Origin: Protofrankia sp. CiT1
GTDB lineage: Bacteria; Actinomycetota; Actinomycetes; Frankiales; Frankiaceae
Reading direction: 5' to 3'
Assembly: GCF_917627385.1 (NCBI RefSeq)
Contig: NZ_CAKJTL010000133.1
Location: 1-64,000, forward strand
Length of the DNA stretch: 64,000 nucleotides
Below, one piece after another: positions 18,372 to 28,602 of the stretch (the stretch's first letter is position 1; every line of letters starts with the position of its first letter). The notes below the pieces were generated by a model. The model saw only the letters and a list, made by a program, of their open reading frames with translations, searched no databases and was not told the DNA's origin. Made by a program: the position numbers and the translations under genes.

Positions 18372-19042
18372 CGCGCGCTTCCGGCCGGCCTGCCGGTGGC
18401 CGGGGCGCCTCCGGCCGCCCCCGTGGCGGTGGCCGGCTGCCGCGCACTCGACACCACGATAACGATCGCTCCTGACACCGGGTCGGTATCGATCACGCGG
18501 GCACCGGGTGGCAACGGGGTACCGGACGGCAGATACACGGGAATACCACCAGATACCATGCCGAGATCGGTTGCCCTGGCGGCAAGGTTCGCCGGGTCGG
18601 ACAACTGGTCGAGACGCAGCGAGAGCGCCTGCGCCTCGTCCGAGAGCGCCGCCGAGGACTTCTGCAGGTTGTGAACCAGGAAGGCGTTCTGCGCGAGCGC
18701 CGTGTTGAGCAGCAACAGACACATCAGACCGGCACCCATGAGCAGCAGTAACAGGATCACGAACGGTGCGCGTGGCGCATGGCCGCGAGGCAGCGGGCGC
18801 GAAGCCGCAAGAGGCGACGGCTGGGATACCCGCCGTGTTGGGTACGAACGCCGTGACGGCCGGTCAAGGAGCGGCGCGGCACCGGTCCGGCCGCCCAGGG
18901 AGGGAATCGGGATGGCCGTGTCGCCGGATGCCGCGGCCGAGGCGGGCCGGGCGGCAGCACGCGACGGCACGCGGCCGGTGTCGAGCGCTGGCCGCGTCCT
19001 GGTCCTCAGCCGGCGCGGCAGCGGAGGGGCGGGGGCGGTCAT
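18368..19042 (-). CDS. ftsL: FtsL-like bitopic division protein
   Basis: A 224-residue protein in the ftsL position between rsmH and ftsI. A long basic/Pro-rich cytoplasmic N-terminus (about 1-92) precedes one transmembrane helix (about 93-113). A short predicted coiled coil follows ([21 protein letters not shown]), then a small extracytoplasmic tail. This is the FtsL/DivIC topology: FtsL scaffolds FtsQ, FtsB, FtsW and FtsI at the septum. Sequence conservation is low, so the call rests on position and topology. ATG at 19042 overlaps the rsmH stop by four bases. Confidence 0.85.
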   Translation of the reverse strand: MTAPAPPLPRRLRTRTRPALDTGRVPSRAAARPASAAASGDTAIPIPSLGGRTGAAPLLDRPSRRSYPTRRVSQPSPLAASRPLPRGHAPRAPFVILLLLLMGAGLMCLLLLNTALAQNAFLVHNLQKSSAALSDEAQALSLRLDQLSDPANLAARATDLGMVSGGIPVYLPSGTPLPPGARVIDTDPVSGAIVIVVSSARQPATATGAAGGAPATGRPAGSAR

Positions 19043-19992
19043 GCCGCGCCACGGCGCGTCCGCTCGACCGCACGCAGTTTCGCCGCGGCCGCTCGCGGGT
19101 TGGCCGCCACCTCATCCGGTGGCGGTGGCTCACCGCCGCGGGTGAGCCACCGCATCGTCGGGACAGCCTCCGGCGGGATCACTGGCAGGCCCGGCGGCGC
19201 ATCAAGCCGTACCCTGGCCGCCAGCGCCCGCTTGACCATGCGGTCCTCCAGCGAATGGTAGGCAAGCACGACGAGCCTCCCCCCAACGGCGAGCGCGTCG
19301 AGAGCCGCGGGCAGGGCCCGCGCCAGCGCCTCGAGCTCGCCGTTGACCTCGATCCTCAACGCCTGGAACGTGCGCTTTGCCGGATTTCCCCCGGTACGCC
19401 GAGTAGCCGCCGGAATGCTCCGACGAACAAGGTCAACAAGTCGGGCCGACGAGGTGAACGGTTCACGAGCGCGTTCAGCGACCACAGCCGAGGCGATCCG
19501 GCGGGCGAACCGTTCCTCTCCGTACTCGCGCAGGACCCGGGCAAGTTCGTCGACACCGTAGGTGTTGACGACATCCGCAGCGGTCCGGCCCCTGGTCGGA
19601 TCCATCCGCATGTCCAGCGGAGCGTCGCGGGAATAGCTGAATCCCCGCTCGTCGGAGTCGAGCTGCAACGAGGACACCCCGAGGTCGAACAGCACGCCGT
19701 GCACCTCGGCCAGGCCGAGCATGTCAAGAACGGCGGGCAGCTGGTCGTACACGGCGTGGACCAAGGTGACCCGGTCGTCTTCGGCCGCCAGCCGAGCACG
19801 GCTTTGCCCCAGCGCCTGCGGGTCACGGTCAAGGCCGACCAGACGGACATCGGGGGATGCGGCGAGCAGCGCGCTCGCATGACCCGCGAGTCCCACTGTG
19901 GCATCGATCACCACCGCCCCAGGCTCGCCCAGCGCGGGCGCCAACAGGGCGACAACACGGTCGGAGAGAACCGGGGTGTGCGTGGCGTCCAC
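19039..19992 (-). CDS. rsmH: 16S rRNA m4C1402 methyltransferase RsmH (MraW)
   Basis: RsmH methylates N4 of C1402 in the ribosomal P site. The GTG at 19992 is chosen because GAGGAGG lies five bases upstream and the protein then begins [13 protein letters not shown] as in the family; frames reaching 20157 have no support. The 317 residues include [16 protein letters not shown] (SAM site), [37 protein letters not shown] and [12 protein letters not shown]. It is followed with a four-base overlap by the FtsL-like gene and separated from mraZ by 344 bases, more than usual. Confidence 0.97.
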   Translation of the reverse strand: MDATHTPVLSDRVVALLAPALGEPGAVVIDATVGLAGHASALLAASPDVRLVGLDRDPQALGQSRARLAAEDDRVTLVHAVYDQLPAVLDMLGLAEVHGVLFDLGVSSLQLDSDERGFSYSRDAPLDMRMDPTRGRTAADVVNTYGVDELARVLREYGEERFARRIASAVVAERAREPFTSSARLVDLVRRSIPAATRRTGGNPAKRTFQALRIEVNGELEALARALPAALDALAVGGRLVVLAYHSLEDRMVKRALAARVRLDAPPGLPVIPPEAVPTMRWLTRGGEPPPPDEVAANPRAAAAKLRAVERTRRGAA

Positions 19993-20336
19993 CTCGACCT
20001 CCTCGAACTGCTCGTGAACCTCGCGGCGGGCGGTCAACCGCGGCAATACCAAGCCACGGCAGGTGAAGATACGAAAAACAAAGATATAAATCACACAACT
20101 GACGAGCGACCTGCCTGAGCCCAGGTTGCACACATCGCAACCTGGCCCCGAAAGCACGGCATGTGCCCAGGTCCCGCCCCGCTCGCGTCACCGGACACCG
20201 GGGAAGTGACGTCCGGTGAAGAGCGGGGGGAGACCTCGGCGCACGCCCGTATCCCGTCTTCGCGTGCGTCCAGCACCGCGTCCCCTGAGGCCAAGGCCGC
20301 CACGCGAAGAAACATGATCACGCGCCCATTGGCCTC
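19993..20336 (-). promoter_or_regulatory. Long leader between mraZ and rsmH with AT-rich island
   Basis: 344 bases without a supported gene. At about 20060-20105 the sequence is strikingly AT-rich for this genome. Read leftward it contains TTGTGT followed by T-rich sequence and GTATC, which could be a promoter for rsmH onward; the exact -10 is uncertain. A perfect hairpin lies just upstream at 20121-20145. Confidence 0.5.
20121..20145. promoter_or_regulatory. Perfect 9-base inverted repeat in the mraZ-rsmH gap
   Basis: CCAGGTTGC (20121-20129) and GCAACCTGG (20137-20145) are exact reverse complements separated by seven bases. It has no adjacent T-run, so it could be a protein-binding operator or an RNA hairpin in the rsmH leader. 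The binding partner is unknown. Confidence 0.6.
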
Positions 20337-20768
20337 CTAGATGACGCCGGGCAGCACCTCCTCGGAAAGCGCGGCGAAGTTCTCCTCCTGGCTGGCGAGA
20401 TAGGCGTCCCAACGGGACGCGTCCCAGATCTCCACCCGGGTGTTCGCGCCGTTCACCACGCAGTCGCGAGTGAGACCCGCGTAGGTCCGGAGCGCGGGTG
20501 GGATGGTGATCCGGCCCTGCCGGTCGGGAACGTCGTCCGATGCCGAGGAAAAGAAGACACGGCTGTAATCCCGAAGCGCCTTTGCCGTAACGGGAGCCGT
20601 CCGCAGGGACTCGCTGATCCGGGTGAACTCAACCATAGGGAACACGTAGAGACATCGCTCCTGCCCCTTGGTAATCACAAGCCCCCCTTCCAGCTCATCA
20701 CGGAACTTCGCCGGCAGCGTGAGCCGGCCTTTGTCGTCGAGTCGTGGCGTGTGGCTACCGAGGAACAT
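20337..20768 (-). CDS. mraZ: Transcriptional regulator MraZ
   Basis: MraZ is the AbrB-fold DNA-binding repressor that heads dcw clusters and binds upstream of its own gene. The 143 residues contain two copies of the family motif, [13 protein letters not shown] (about 11-23) and [13 protein letters not shown] (about 85-97). The ATG at 20768 gives the canonical [15 protein letters not shown] start, with GGAGG six bases upstream. Matching four-fold TGGGG operator repeats lie about 80-110 bases upstream. Confidence 0.97.
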   Translation of the reverse strand: MFLGSHTPRLDDKGRLTLPAKFRDELEGGLVITKGQERCLYVFPMVEFTRISESLRTAPVTAKALRDYSRVFFSSASDDVPDRQGRITIPPALRTYAGLTRDCVVNGANTRVEIWDASRWDAYLASQEENFAALSEEVLPGVI

Positions 20769-20840
20769 CGGCGCCCTCCTCGCCCAGACCCGAGAGGCTC
20801 AAGGCCAGCCAGTCCCGCTCTGGTTGGCCTGCGAGTGCGT

Positions 20841-20880
20841 CCGTCCCCCACTGCGCGCCACTGTACCCCACTCTCCCCCA
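20841..20880 (-). promoter_or_regulatory. MraZ-box operator: four TGGGG-type repeats at 10-base spacing
   Basis: On the minus strand, four repeats start exactly ten bases apart: TGGGGGAGAG, TGGGGTACAG, TGGCGCGCAG and TGGGGGACGG. The third is degenerate. MraZ proteins bind direct TGGG-type repeats separated by about five bases upstream of mraZ, so this is very probably the autoregulatory site. It sits 73-112 bases before the mraZ start codon, which would place it at or just upstream of the core promoter. Confidence 0.85.
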
Positions 20881-21182
20881 CCTGGAAGCCCTCCGACACT
20901 CCGGACACACCCCTCGAAGCCCACAAGCGCCGATGCGCATGGATCATGAATGCGAAGTCAATGTGGCCTTTGGCCAAACATGGCAAAAACACCTGCGAGT
21001 AACAGTCGTGGCAGCTACGATCGAATGCCGCCACGAATCAGTACGCTTTCCGGACATCGGTGGCCGGATGATTCTCCACGCATGAAGGCCATCGGCCGCA
21101 TGGATGTCACACTCGTGGAGTGCCTGGGCCCGCCGGGCCCACCCTGCCGACTGACGCAGCTGACCTGAGGACGGAGACCGAC

Positions 21183-22211
21183 GTGACGGTGACGGAGCCC
21201 GGCGTCATGCAGTGGCGCGAGCCGGGGACCGGCCTGCACCACCTCGCGGATGTCGCGACGCGAGTGGCCCAGTCCGTCGGGTCCGTCATAGACGGCAAGC
21301 CCGAAGTGGTCAGAACCGCGCTGATCGTACTGCTGGCCGGCGGCCACCTGCTCATCGAGGATGTGCCCGGTGTGGGGAAGACGATGCTCGCCAAGGCCCT
21401 CGCGCGTTCGATCGATGCCCGGGTCCGCCGTATCCAGTTCACCCCGGACCTGCTGCCCAGCGACGTCACCGGGGTGAGCGTCTACAACCAGGACACCCGG
21501 GATTTCGAGTTCCGGCCCGGTCCGGTGTTCGCCAACATCGTCGTCGGCGACGAGATCAACCGCGCCGCTCCCAAGGCGCAGTCGGCACTCCTGGAATGCA
21601 TGGAGGAACACCAGGTCACCATCGATGGCGTGACCTACCACCTGGAGTCGCCGTTCATGGTCATAGCCACCCAGAACCCGATCGAGATGGAAGGCACCCA
21701 TCCGCTGCCGGAAGCGCAGCGCGATCGTTTCACCGCGCGGGTGTCCATGGGCTACCCGTCGCCCGTGGCCGAACTTGCTATGATCAACAGCCATGGTACC
21801 GCCGAGCCACTGGACGGGATCAGCCCCGTCACCGACGCCGACGAGATCGCCAAACTGGTCACCCTGGTACGCGCGGTGCATGTGTCCGACGATGTGCGCC
21901 GCTACATCGTCGACCTCGTGACGGCCACCCGCCGGCATCCCGAGCTCATCCTGGGCGCCTCTCCCCGCGCGACGCTGCACGTCGTCAGGACCGCTCGGGC
22001 GCGGGCCGCCCTCGACGGCCGCGCGTTCGTTCTCCCCGACGACGTTCAGGCGATGGCCGCGCCAGTGCTCGCGCACCGGCTGCTGGTGAACCCCGATGTC
22101 GCGATGTCGGACGTATCCATAGCCGACGTCGCCTCCCGGATCATTACGGAGATCGTCGCGCGCGTCCCCATCCCACGCCTTGGGGCACGTCCACCGCACC
22201 GCGGCCGCTGA
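21183..22211 (+). CDS. MoxR-family AAA+ ATPase
   Basis: A 342-residue MoxR ATPase, a chaperone-like AAA+ protein usually acting with VWA or DUF58 partners in maturation of metal or envelope complexes. Walker A is seen as EDVPGVGKTMLAKALA (about 60-75), Walker B as VVGDEINRAAPKAQSALLECMEEHQV-type sequence at about 120, and sensor region ATQNPIEMEGTHPLPEAQ at about 161. GTG at 21183 is chosen because GGAG lies six bases upstream; a frame from 21120 lacks this. It is the first gene of a moxR-DUF58-transglutaminase operon divergent from mraZ. Confidence 0.93.
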   Translation: MTVTEPGVMQWREPGTGLHHLADVATRVAQSVGSVIDGKPEVVRTALIVLLAGGHLLIEDVPGVGKTMLAKALARSIDARVRRIQFTPDLLPSDVTGVSVYNQDTRDFEFRPGPVFANIVVGDEINRAAPKAQSALLECMEEHQVTIDGVTYHLESPFMVIATQNPIEMEGTHPLPEAQRDRFTARVSMGYPSPVAELAMINSHGTAEPLDGISPVTDADEIAKLVTLVRAVHVSDDVRRYIVDLVTATRRHPELILGASPRATLHVVRTARARAALDGRAFVLPDDVQAMAAPVLAHRLLVNPDVAMSDVSIADVASRIITEIVARVPIPRLGARPPHRGR

Positions 22212-22217
22212 TTTTCC

Positions 22218-23696
22218 GTGCTCGACTTCCTGGCGGCGATGCGCGCGCTGACCATCCGCGGGCTGTGCTTCGTGGCCACCGGGCTGGCCTGCTGCGCGCT
22301 GGCCGCGACCGTCGGCGAGGAGGACCTGCTCCGCGTCGGCATGCTGCTGTTGGCACTGCCGGTGTGCGCGGCGGCGTTCGTCTGCAAGACCCGCTACCGG
22401 CTCGCGTGCCACCGTCTTCTCGTTCCCGCTCGCGTGGCCGTGGGCGGCGCCGCGGCGGTCAGCATCCGGATCGACAACATGAGTGGACGTCCCTCCTCGG
22501 TGCTGCTGGTCGATGACGAGGTCCCAGACCGTCTTGGGCTCCGGGCCCGGTTCGTACTCGACCGGGTGGAGGCGGGGGGCGCCCGGTACCTCACCTACAA
22601 GCTTCGTCCTCAGCTTCGTGGCCGGTACCTGATCGGGCCGATGGCGATCCGGATCACGGATCCCTTTGGGCTCTGCGAGCTCACGCGGACGTTCCGCAGC
22701 CGCGACGAACTGATCGTGACCCCTCCGGTGGAGACTTTGCCCCTGGCCCGTCCGGGCAGCCACACCACGATCAGCACCCACCGCCGTCGGCGCGCATCCG
22801 CTACTGGTATAGACGACTTCTCCACGCGCCCTTACCACCCCGGCGACGACCTCCGGCGGGTTCACTGGCGGACCAGCGCCCGTACCGGCGAGTTGATGGT
22901 TCGCCAGGAAGAGAGCTTCCGCCCGAGCAACGCGGCCCTGTTCCTCGACACCCGGTCCGCTGTCTGGGCCGGTCAGGGGCCCATGTCCTCGTTCGAATGG
23001 GCTGTCGGCGCGGCTGCCTCGATCGCTGTGTACCTGACCGGGATGGGCAAGGCGGTACGGCTCATCTGTGACAACGCCCCGGCCCCGGCCGCGGCGAGGG
23101 GGTCGCGCAACCCGGCCGCGCTGTTGGACGAGCTCGCGGTCGTGAACACCACCGACACCCTTTCGACGCAGCGCGTGTACAGCCGTCTGCGGACCGCTGA
23201 CAGCTCCATGGTGGTCGCGATCCTTGGACGTACCGATCCGGCGCAGGCCGTGGTCCTCGCCCGAGCGCGCCCGCGCGACGCCGCCGCGATCGTCCTGCTG
23301 GTCAACGTGGCGACCTGGGACGAGGGGGAGCGTTCCGCGAGCGGGACCGAAGGCCTGCAGGCGTGCCGCGCGGTCTTCCAGCGCCACGGCTGGACAGTGA
23401 TCATCGCCAGGTATGGCGACAGGCTCACCGCGCTGTGGCCGGGAACGACCGGCAAGGGGCCAGCGCGGGGTGGCGGAACAGGCGCCGCCACACCCGAGCC
23501 GGCCGCGGGCGACATGATCCACGACAGCCCGCGGACACCGGATCCGACCACCGGCGGACCCGGCGGGGACGCGGTCGCGGGCGGGAGCCCGACCTCGAAA
23601 GCAGTATCAGGACCGGTATCGGAACATGCGTCGAAGCCGGCGGCGGAACCGGGCCGCGCGCTGCCCATGGACACGCGGGCCGGGGCCGCGCTGTGA
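22218..23696 (+). CDS. DUF58 domain-containing membrane protein
   Basis: A 492-residue DUF58 protein, the usual partner of MoxR ATPases. Two hydrophobic helices near the N-terminus (about 10-55) anchor it. The signature [20 protein letters not shown], followed by [14 protein letters not shown], lies at about 200-230, and a VWA-like C-terminal region follows. The last 80 residues are a Gly/Pro/Ser-rich tail. The GTG at 22218 is six bases after the moxR stop, and an internal ATG at 22239 is possible. Its stop overlaps the next gene start as GTGA. A molecular role is not established for the family beyond partnership with MoxR. Confidence 0.92.
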   Translation: MLDFLAAMRALTIRGLCFVATGLACCALAATVGEEDLLRVGMLLLALPVCAAAFVCKTRYRLACHRLLVPARVAVGGAAAVSIRIDNMSGRPSSVLLVDDEVPDRLGLRARFVLDRVEAGGARYLTYKLRPQLRGRYLIGPMAIRITDPFGLCELTRTFRSRDELIVTPPVETLPLARPGSHTTISTHRRRRASATGIDDFSTRPYHPGDDLRRVHWRTSARTGELMVRQEESFRPSNAALFLDTRSAVWAGQGPMSSFEWAVGAAASIAVYLTGMGKAVRLICDNAPAPAAARGSRNPAALLDELAVVNTTDTLSTQRVYSRLRTADSSMVVAILGRTDPAQAVVLARARPRDAAAIVLLVNVATWDEGERSASGTEGLQACRAVFQRHGWTVIIARYGDRLTALWPGTTGKGPARGGGTGAATPEPAAGDMIHDSPRTPDPTTGGPGGDAVAGGSPTSKAVSGPVSEHASKPAAEPGRALPMDTRAGAAL

Positions 23697-26062
23697 CCTC
23701 CCGACTCCAGCTCGTTCCCGCTGCCGGGGCTGCGCTGGCGTCGCTGCTGTGCGCATCCGCGCTCGCGCCGTTGTTCGACGGCTTCTGGTGGTGGTTCGGC
23801 CCCGTGGTCGTGGCCACCGCGGTAGCTGTGGGCACGACCACGCTGGCACGGGCGCTACGGCTGGCCATCCCGGTAGGGATTGTGTCCGGGCTGCTCGGTC
23901 TTCTGATCACGGTCACGGCGTTGTACGCGCGTGAAACCGCCGTCGCCGGCCTGCTGCCGACCGGGCGGACGGTGGATGCGCTGCGTTCCCTGATCATAGC
24001 TGGCCGCGACGACGTCTCGCAGCTCGCCGCGCCGGTGCCGCAGCGTCCGGGCCTGGTGGTGCTGACCGTCATCGGTGTCTACTGCGTCGTACTGATCGTC
24101 GACTTGCTGGCGGTCACGATCCGGCGCCCGACGCTCGCCGGGCTTCCCCTGCTGGCGTTGTTCATGCTGCCCGCCACCGTGCTGCCACATGGTGTCGGAG
24201 TGGTTCCCTACCTGCTCGGCGCGATGGGATTCCTGCTCCTGCTCGTGATGGAGTGGAAGCAGACGGTCGAACGCTGGGGAAAGCCGATTACCGGCTCGGC
24301 GCAGGCCGCCCTACCGAACAACGCGAGGAGCCTCGCCGTTGGGATCGCCCTGTGCGCGGTGATGTGCGCGCTGGCCGTCCCGGCGGTCCTGCCATCCCTT
24401 GACGGGGTGGGACCGTTGGCGCGCCAACAGGGCGTCACCCGCTACACCGGCCCGGCTTCGGCGATCGTGCTACCGCCGCTCGTCTCGCTGTCCCAACAGC
24501 TGCATGCGAGCCAACCGACTACCCTGCTGTCGGTGCGCACGGCCACGCCCAGATACCTGCGACTCACCGCGCTGGAGCAGTTCGACGGACAGCGATTCAC
24601 TCTCCGGTCACTGCGCGCCACCAGTGAGGCGAGGATCAGCGACGGCCTGCCCGCCCCGGACCGCAGCACCCGGGTCAGCACGGTGTCAGCGACAATCGAC
24701 GTGTCGACGGTCCTGACGGAACGCTACCTTCCCCTTCCGGGCACCCCGAGCAGGATCGAAGGCCTTGCTTCTGGCAGTGACTGGCGGCTGTCCACCGACA
24801 CCGGCACGGTCTTCAGCACCCGGACCACTACCGCCGGTGCGCACTACCAGGTGGAAGCCTCCACTCCCGATCCGCTCCCAAGCCAGCTCATGGCCTCCCC
24901 GCGGACCTTCCCAGCCGATATAAAGATCGACACGGAGCTGCCTCCCGGTACCGACCCGAGGGTCGAGAAGCTCGCCCGGGAGATAGCGGGGACCCGCGTG
25001 AACGCCTACCAGCAGGCCCTCGCGATCCAGAAGTACCTCCATGACACCACCTTCATCTACGATCTCAACGGCGCCCCGACCGCGCAGGACGGAGCCTTGA
25101 CGGAGTTCCTGTTCAAAACCAGACGTGGCTACTGTGAGCAGTTCGCCTCCGCGATGACGGTGCTGCTGCGGACGCTCGGCATCCCAGCCCGGGTGGTGAT
25201 CGGCTTTGTCCCGGGGGCCAGGCAGGCCGACGGCAGCTATCTGATCACTAACAGGGATGCGCACGCCTGGCCGGAGGCGTGGTTCGCCAGCGCCGGTTGG
25301 GTTTCCTTCGAGCCGACCCCCCGCACCGACGGAACCATCACCCCCACCTATGCCGCGGCCTCCGATCCGGCCGGCCAGGGCGCGAGTCCGTCGGCCACAC
25401 CGTCAGCCACCACCCCGGGCGTGGCCCCCAGCACGGGCCCGGACACCGACGCCGTCCGGGACAGCACGCCAAGCCCAGAGCCGAAAGCTTCCGAAAAAAC
25501 ACGTTCCGCGGAAAGCCCCCTGCCGACGATCATCCGCTGGCTTTCCCGGACTCTGGCCGGGACAGGCATCGTCACGGTGCTGCTGTTGCCGGCGTTGGTG
25601 CGGGTCACGCGCCGTCGGCGCCGGCTCGCCACCGCTATGACAGGCGGCTCAGCCGATCACGCGGGAGCGGCAACCGCGGATGCCCGCGTGCACGCGGCCT
25701 GGGCCGAGCTCGCGGACCTGACATTCGATCTTGGGGTACCGCTGCGGCCCAACGAGTCGCCGCGGGCCAGTGCGCTGCGGCTGGCCGACCACATCGCTGC
25801 CAGCCCGGAGATTCGAGCGTCGGACGCCGAGGCGGCCCGAGCCGCGTTGCTCCGGATTGTCGAGGCGGAGGAACTCGCTCGCTACGCGCCGTCGGCAATA
25901 GCCGGTTCCAGCGCCAACGAAAAGATCGGACGCGACCTGCAACTGGTCGCACGACTGCTGCGAACGGCGGCACCACGCACTGACCGGGCACGCGCGGTAC
26001 TTGCTCCACGGTCGGTGGTAGGGGCGCTGGGCGTGCTCGGCCGGACAGCCCGCCTGAAGTGA
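23693..26062 (+). CDS. TgpA-like membrane transglutaminase-domain protein
   Basis: A 789-residue membrane protein of the DUF3488/transglutaminase type. Six or so transmembrane helices (about 5-240) are followed by an extracytoplasmic region. The transglutaminase core has the catalytic Cys in [20 protein letters not shown] (about 475-494), the His in [10 protein letters not shown] (about 522) and FEPTP. A Ser/Pro/Thr-rich linker, one more membrane helix (about 617-640) and a DUF4129-like cytoplasmic tail complete it. GTG at 23693 overlaps the DUF58 stop (GTGA); longer frames upstream are artefacts. Homologues accompany MoxR and DUF58; the peptide substrate is unknown. Confidence 0.92.
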   Translation: MTSRLQLVPAAGAALASLLCASALAPLFDGFWWWFGPVVVATAVAVGTTTLARALRLAIPVGIVSGLLGLLITVTALYARETAVAGLLPTGRTVDALRSLIIAGRDDVSQLAAPVPQRPGLVVLTVIGVYCVVLIVDLLAVTIRRPTLAGLPLLALFMLPATVLPHGVGVVPYLLGAMGFLLLLVMEWKQTVERWGKPITGSAQAALPNNARSLAVGIALCAVMCALAVPAVLPSLDGVGPLARQQGVTRYTGPASAIVLPPLVSLSQQLHASQPTTLLSVRTATPRYLRLTALEQFDGQRFTLRSLRATSEARISDGLPAPDRSTRVSTVSATIDVSTVLTERYLPLPGTPSRIEGLASGSDWRLSTDTGTVFSTRTTTAGAHYQVEASTPDPLPSQLMASPRTFPADIKIDTELPPGTDPRVEKLAREIAGTRVNAYQQALAIQKYLHDTTFIYDLNGAPTAQDGALTEFLFKTRRGYCEQFASAMTVLLRTLGIPARVVIGFVPGARQADGSYLITNRDAHAWPEAWFASAGWVSFEPTPRTDGTITPTYAAASDPAGQGASPSATPSATTPGVAPSTGPDTDAVRDSTPSPEPKASEKTRSAESPLPTIIRWLSRTLAGTGIVTVLLLPALVRVTRRRRRLATAMTGGSADHAGAATADARVHAAWAELADLTFDLGVPLRPNESPRASALRLADHIAASPEIRASDAEAARAALLRIVEAEELARYAPSAIAGSSANEKIGRDLQLVARLLRTAAPRTDRARAVLAPRSVVGALGVLGRTARLK

Positions 26063-26104
26063 CCCGCTGGAAGCCACCCAGCTGCTGATGGGCCCGCTCA
26101 GGCG

Positions 26105-26509
26105 TCAGCGGCCGTCCCGGTCCTCCCACCGGCGACGCCAGCGTTCCTCAAGACGCTCAGCCGCTGAGGCACGTGCTCGGCGACGTGAGGCTGCCGGATG
26201 ACGACCGCTCAGCTCACCACCGCGGCCACCGATCCGGCGAAGATCCGCGGCACCACGTGACGCCGCGAACAGCATCAGCACGAAGCCGAGCACACCGAAG
26301 ACAACGATCAACGGCGTCCGGTTGAGCACGACCCCGATGACCAGGACAACCAATCCGAACAGGAACAGGAGAACGCTGCGACGAACCCTGCGTAGCAGGT
26401 AGGTACGGGGATTCGTCGAGCGGACCGTGCTCGCGAACTTCGGATCGTCCTCGACGAGCGCGCGCTCGATCTGATCCAGCAGGCGCTGCTCGTTTTCCGA
26501 GAGCGGCAT
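26105..26509 (-). CDS. DUF3040 two-helix membrane protein
   Basis: A 134-residue actinobacterial DUF3040 protein. It begins MPLSENEQRLLDQIERAL, the family hallmark, and has two adjacent transmembrane helices (about 46-83). The tail is basic and Arg-rich and probably cytoplasmic. ATG at 26509 has GGAGGA six bases upstream and is preferred to a longer frame. The gene converges on the transglutaminase gene with about 40 bases between stops. Function is unknown, although the family is nearly universal in actinomycetes. Confidence 0.9.
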   Translation of the reverse strand: MPLSENEQRLLDQIERALVEDDPKFASTVRSTNPRTYLLRRVRRSVLLFLFGLVVLVIGVVLNRTPLIVVFGVLGFVLMLFAASRGAADLRRIGGRGGELSGRHPAASRRRARASAAERLEERWRRRWEDRDGR

Positions 26510-26787
26510 CGACGCTCCTCCCACGACCGGCAGGTCCGGCAGACGGAACCTGACACCCAAGAATAGGCATGACTGGGCGGGCGCGGTAGGCAACCAACCA
26601 TGCCGAGACAGACCGATCGGTTCGTCCTGCCGTCAGTCCTCCCCCCGCCCATCCCGCCTCACGCCGGGAGGGGCCATCAGCGGCGCCGGCCGGATCGCGC
26701 CGACGCCGAAACGGCCACGCACGCGATCAAAGGCGCGCTCGGCACCGCGCGCCCGAAGCGGCACGCACCGAACACGAACGGCTGCGT

Positions 26788-27309
26788 TCAGTCTCGGGAA
26801 GATCTGACCGGCCCGACAACCATAGCTGGCAGCGCCGCCTGTGACGGCAGACCCAATGTTGTTTCCACAGTCGTGAGAAAGATTTCGACCTGACGGGCCA
26901 AGTCATCGGCATCGCGGGTACCGACCACCGGTAGGCCCGCCTCGGCCGCCGCCCGCCTCGCCGCACCGGCGGCGAAGAACTGGGCCCACTCCGCCAGTTC
27001 AGGCGCCACCGTCGCAAGTAGCCGCCAGACGCTCACCGGCCGGCCACGGTGACCGGGACGGGCCTGAGCTCGATCAGCGAGGACGGCCGCGGCGGCACGC
27101 AACGCCGCCATATGGGCCAGCGCGTACCGCTGGCCGGGAAGCTGGGCGAGGCTCGCCTCGTCAAGGCCGTGACGCGCGGCCAGGAGCAGCTCGTCACGGG
27201 AACGGCGAGGCAGCCCCGCGACCGGGAGCACCGTTCGTACGCCAGAACGTTCCCGAGTCAGAGCAGGTGCGGCACATGCAGCGTGTTGGTCAACACTCCG
27301 CCGGCTCAT
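26788..27309 (-). CDS. SAV_6107-family HEPN domain protein
   Basis: A 173-residue protein resembling the SAV_6107 HEPN family, often found near DUF3040 genes in actinomycetes. Visible are SRDELLLAARHGLDEASLAQLPGQRYALAHMA-type helices (split here at about 38-68) and a VWRLLATVAPELAEWAQFFA helix. HEPN proteins are helical bundles, some with RNase activity. I do not see a clear R-x4-6-H nuclease motif, so activity is unassigned. ATG at 27309 follows GGAAGGAG by five bases. About 278 bases separate it from the DUF3040 start; that gap shows nothing recognisable. Confidence 0.8.
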   Translation of the reverse strand: MSRRSVDQHAACAAPALTRERSGVRTVLPVAGLPRRSRDELLLAARHGLDEASLAQLPGQRYALAHMAALRAAAAVLADRAQARPGHRGRPVSVWRLLATVAPELAEWAQFFAAGAARRAAAEAGLPVVGTRDADDLARQVEIFLTTVETTLGLPSQAALPAMVVGPVRSSRD

Positions 27310-27582
27310 GACCACTCCTTCCATGAATCGAACGCGTGTTCGTACTCTGAAAGGAGTAAACCCCGACCGGGGCAGGTCGTCAACATCGCCGGCCGCAACG
27401 GGCCGCCGGACGGAAGACGGCGGCCGTTTACCGCAGCGGCCGCGAACACGTTCCCGGCGGCTGAGCCGCTCGGCATCCATCGCGGCGGCCGGTGGTTATC
27501 AGCGCGCGAATCAGGCCGTGCCGCGCGGACCCGGCCGCCGGTGACGCGGAAAACAAGACCATAACCACACCACCGGCGGCCC

Positions 27583-28161
27583 TTACGCGGCCGCACAGAC
27601 CTGGGCCGCCGGCTGCGGTGACGCGAAAGAACCGTGATCGTGCCGCCGTCGGCTCTTCACCAGCAGAAACCAGCCCAGCGTCAGAAGAACCAACGGGTCG
27701 TGAATACCTCCGCGCCGACGATGATCGTCGTCCACAAGCACCAGCGCGGTGCCGTCATGGGCGAACCGGATGAGACCGCCACCCCGGCTGCTCAGAAAGC
27801 CGCACTCAAAGACGGAACCGCGGGGAACGACCCAACGCACCGCACGGCTGCCCGGAAGTTCGACCGTACCGCCACCACCGCGGCGCGCCGACCGAAAAGC
27901 AACCAGCGGAATCGACGTAACGGGATCGAACACCCGTAGCCCACGGCCATCAGGATCAGCTTCCAACGCCAGCAGCCGGCCCTCGACCATCAGCTCAACC
28001 CGGCGGTGCTCATCCCAGTCCGCGAGAATCGCGGCGACGCGCCTGCCATCCGCAACCAGCACGACCTGGTCCGGTCTGCCGTCGACGGTGCCCAGCGCCA
28101 CCTCATGCAGAAGTCCTGACCGTGCTGTCTCCTTCGTCGATGTGTCCATAATGATCGACAT
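27583..28161 (-). CDS. Hypothetical protein with C-terminal hydrophobic segment
   Basis: I do not recognise this family. The 192-residue product has a mostly beta-rich body with segments such as DQVVLVADGRRVAAIL, VELMVEGRLLALEADPDG and FDPVTSIPLVAF. A Gly-rich middle follows, then a hydrophobic helix near the C-terminus (HDPLVLLTLGWFLLVK) and a basic end, so it may be tail-anchored. The ATG at 28161 has AGGAGG unusually close (two bases), and ATG at 28149 is an alternative. Composition is protein-like and codon GC is normal. The gene is divergent from the SARP regulator. Confidence 0.6.
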   Translation of the reverse strand: MSIIMDTSTKETARSGLLHEVALGTVDGRPDQVVLVADGRRVAAILADWDEHRRVELMVEGRLLALEADPDGRGLRVFDPVTSIPLVAFRSARRGGGGTVELPGSRAVRWVVPRGSVFECGFLSSRGGGLIRFAHDGTALVLVDDDHRRRGGIHDPLVLLTLGWFLLVKSRRRHDHGSFASPQPAAQVCAAA

Positions 28162-28602
28162 ACCCTCCTGTTGCTCCTCGGCCCTCGGGCGAGCGGGCCT
28201 GATAGAACAAGCAGAACAAGCAGTCATCAACCAGTCGTACACATGCGATCAGAGCGAAAATTGATGTTCCGTTGACAAAAATACGGAATCAACCGCGGCA
28301 GCCGCGCGGACCGCGGACGAGAGAGCCCGCGATGCCTCGTATCGGTAACAGTCGCCCATCCGACTCGGCCCACGCACGCGAAGTGGTTGCGACAGCGGCA
28401 CCCACGACGCACGCTGCGGTGGCGACCCAAAAACACCGGGCCAGCCCGCGCCAGCGAGCAATCTGATCACAGACGACACGATCCTCACCTCCCAGATACG
28501 CCGACAGCACGGCCGCGCCGTCGGCGGCCCGAAGAAGCGCGGCCCCCGGAATCAGGTATCCCTAGATATCGTAATCAGACGGGATCGGCGCGAGAAGGTC
28601 AC
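28162..28602. promoter_or_regulatory. Divergent intergenic region upstream of the SARP gene
   Basis: 441 bases between a leftward hypothetical gene and the rightward SARP gene. No frame here has a protein-like composition with a start and ribosome site. A relatively AT-rich part at about 28230-28290 could hold the leftward promoter. I could not find convincing SARP-type heptameric direct repeats. Confidence 0.4.

Noticed and set aside
21015-23522. An 835-codon minus-strand open frame opposite moxR and DUF58
   Set aside because: It is antisense to two clear genes with conserved motifs and has no recognisable domain or ribosome site.
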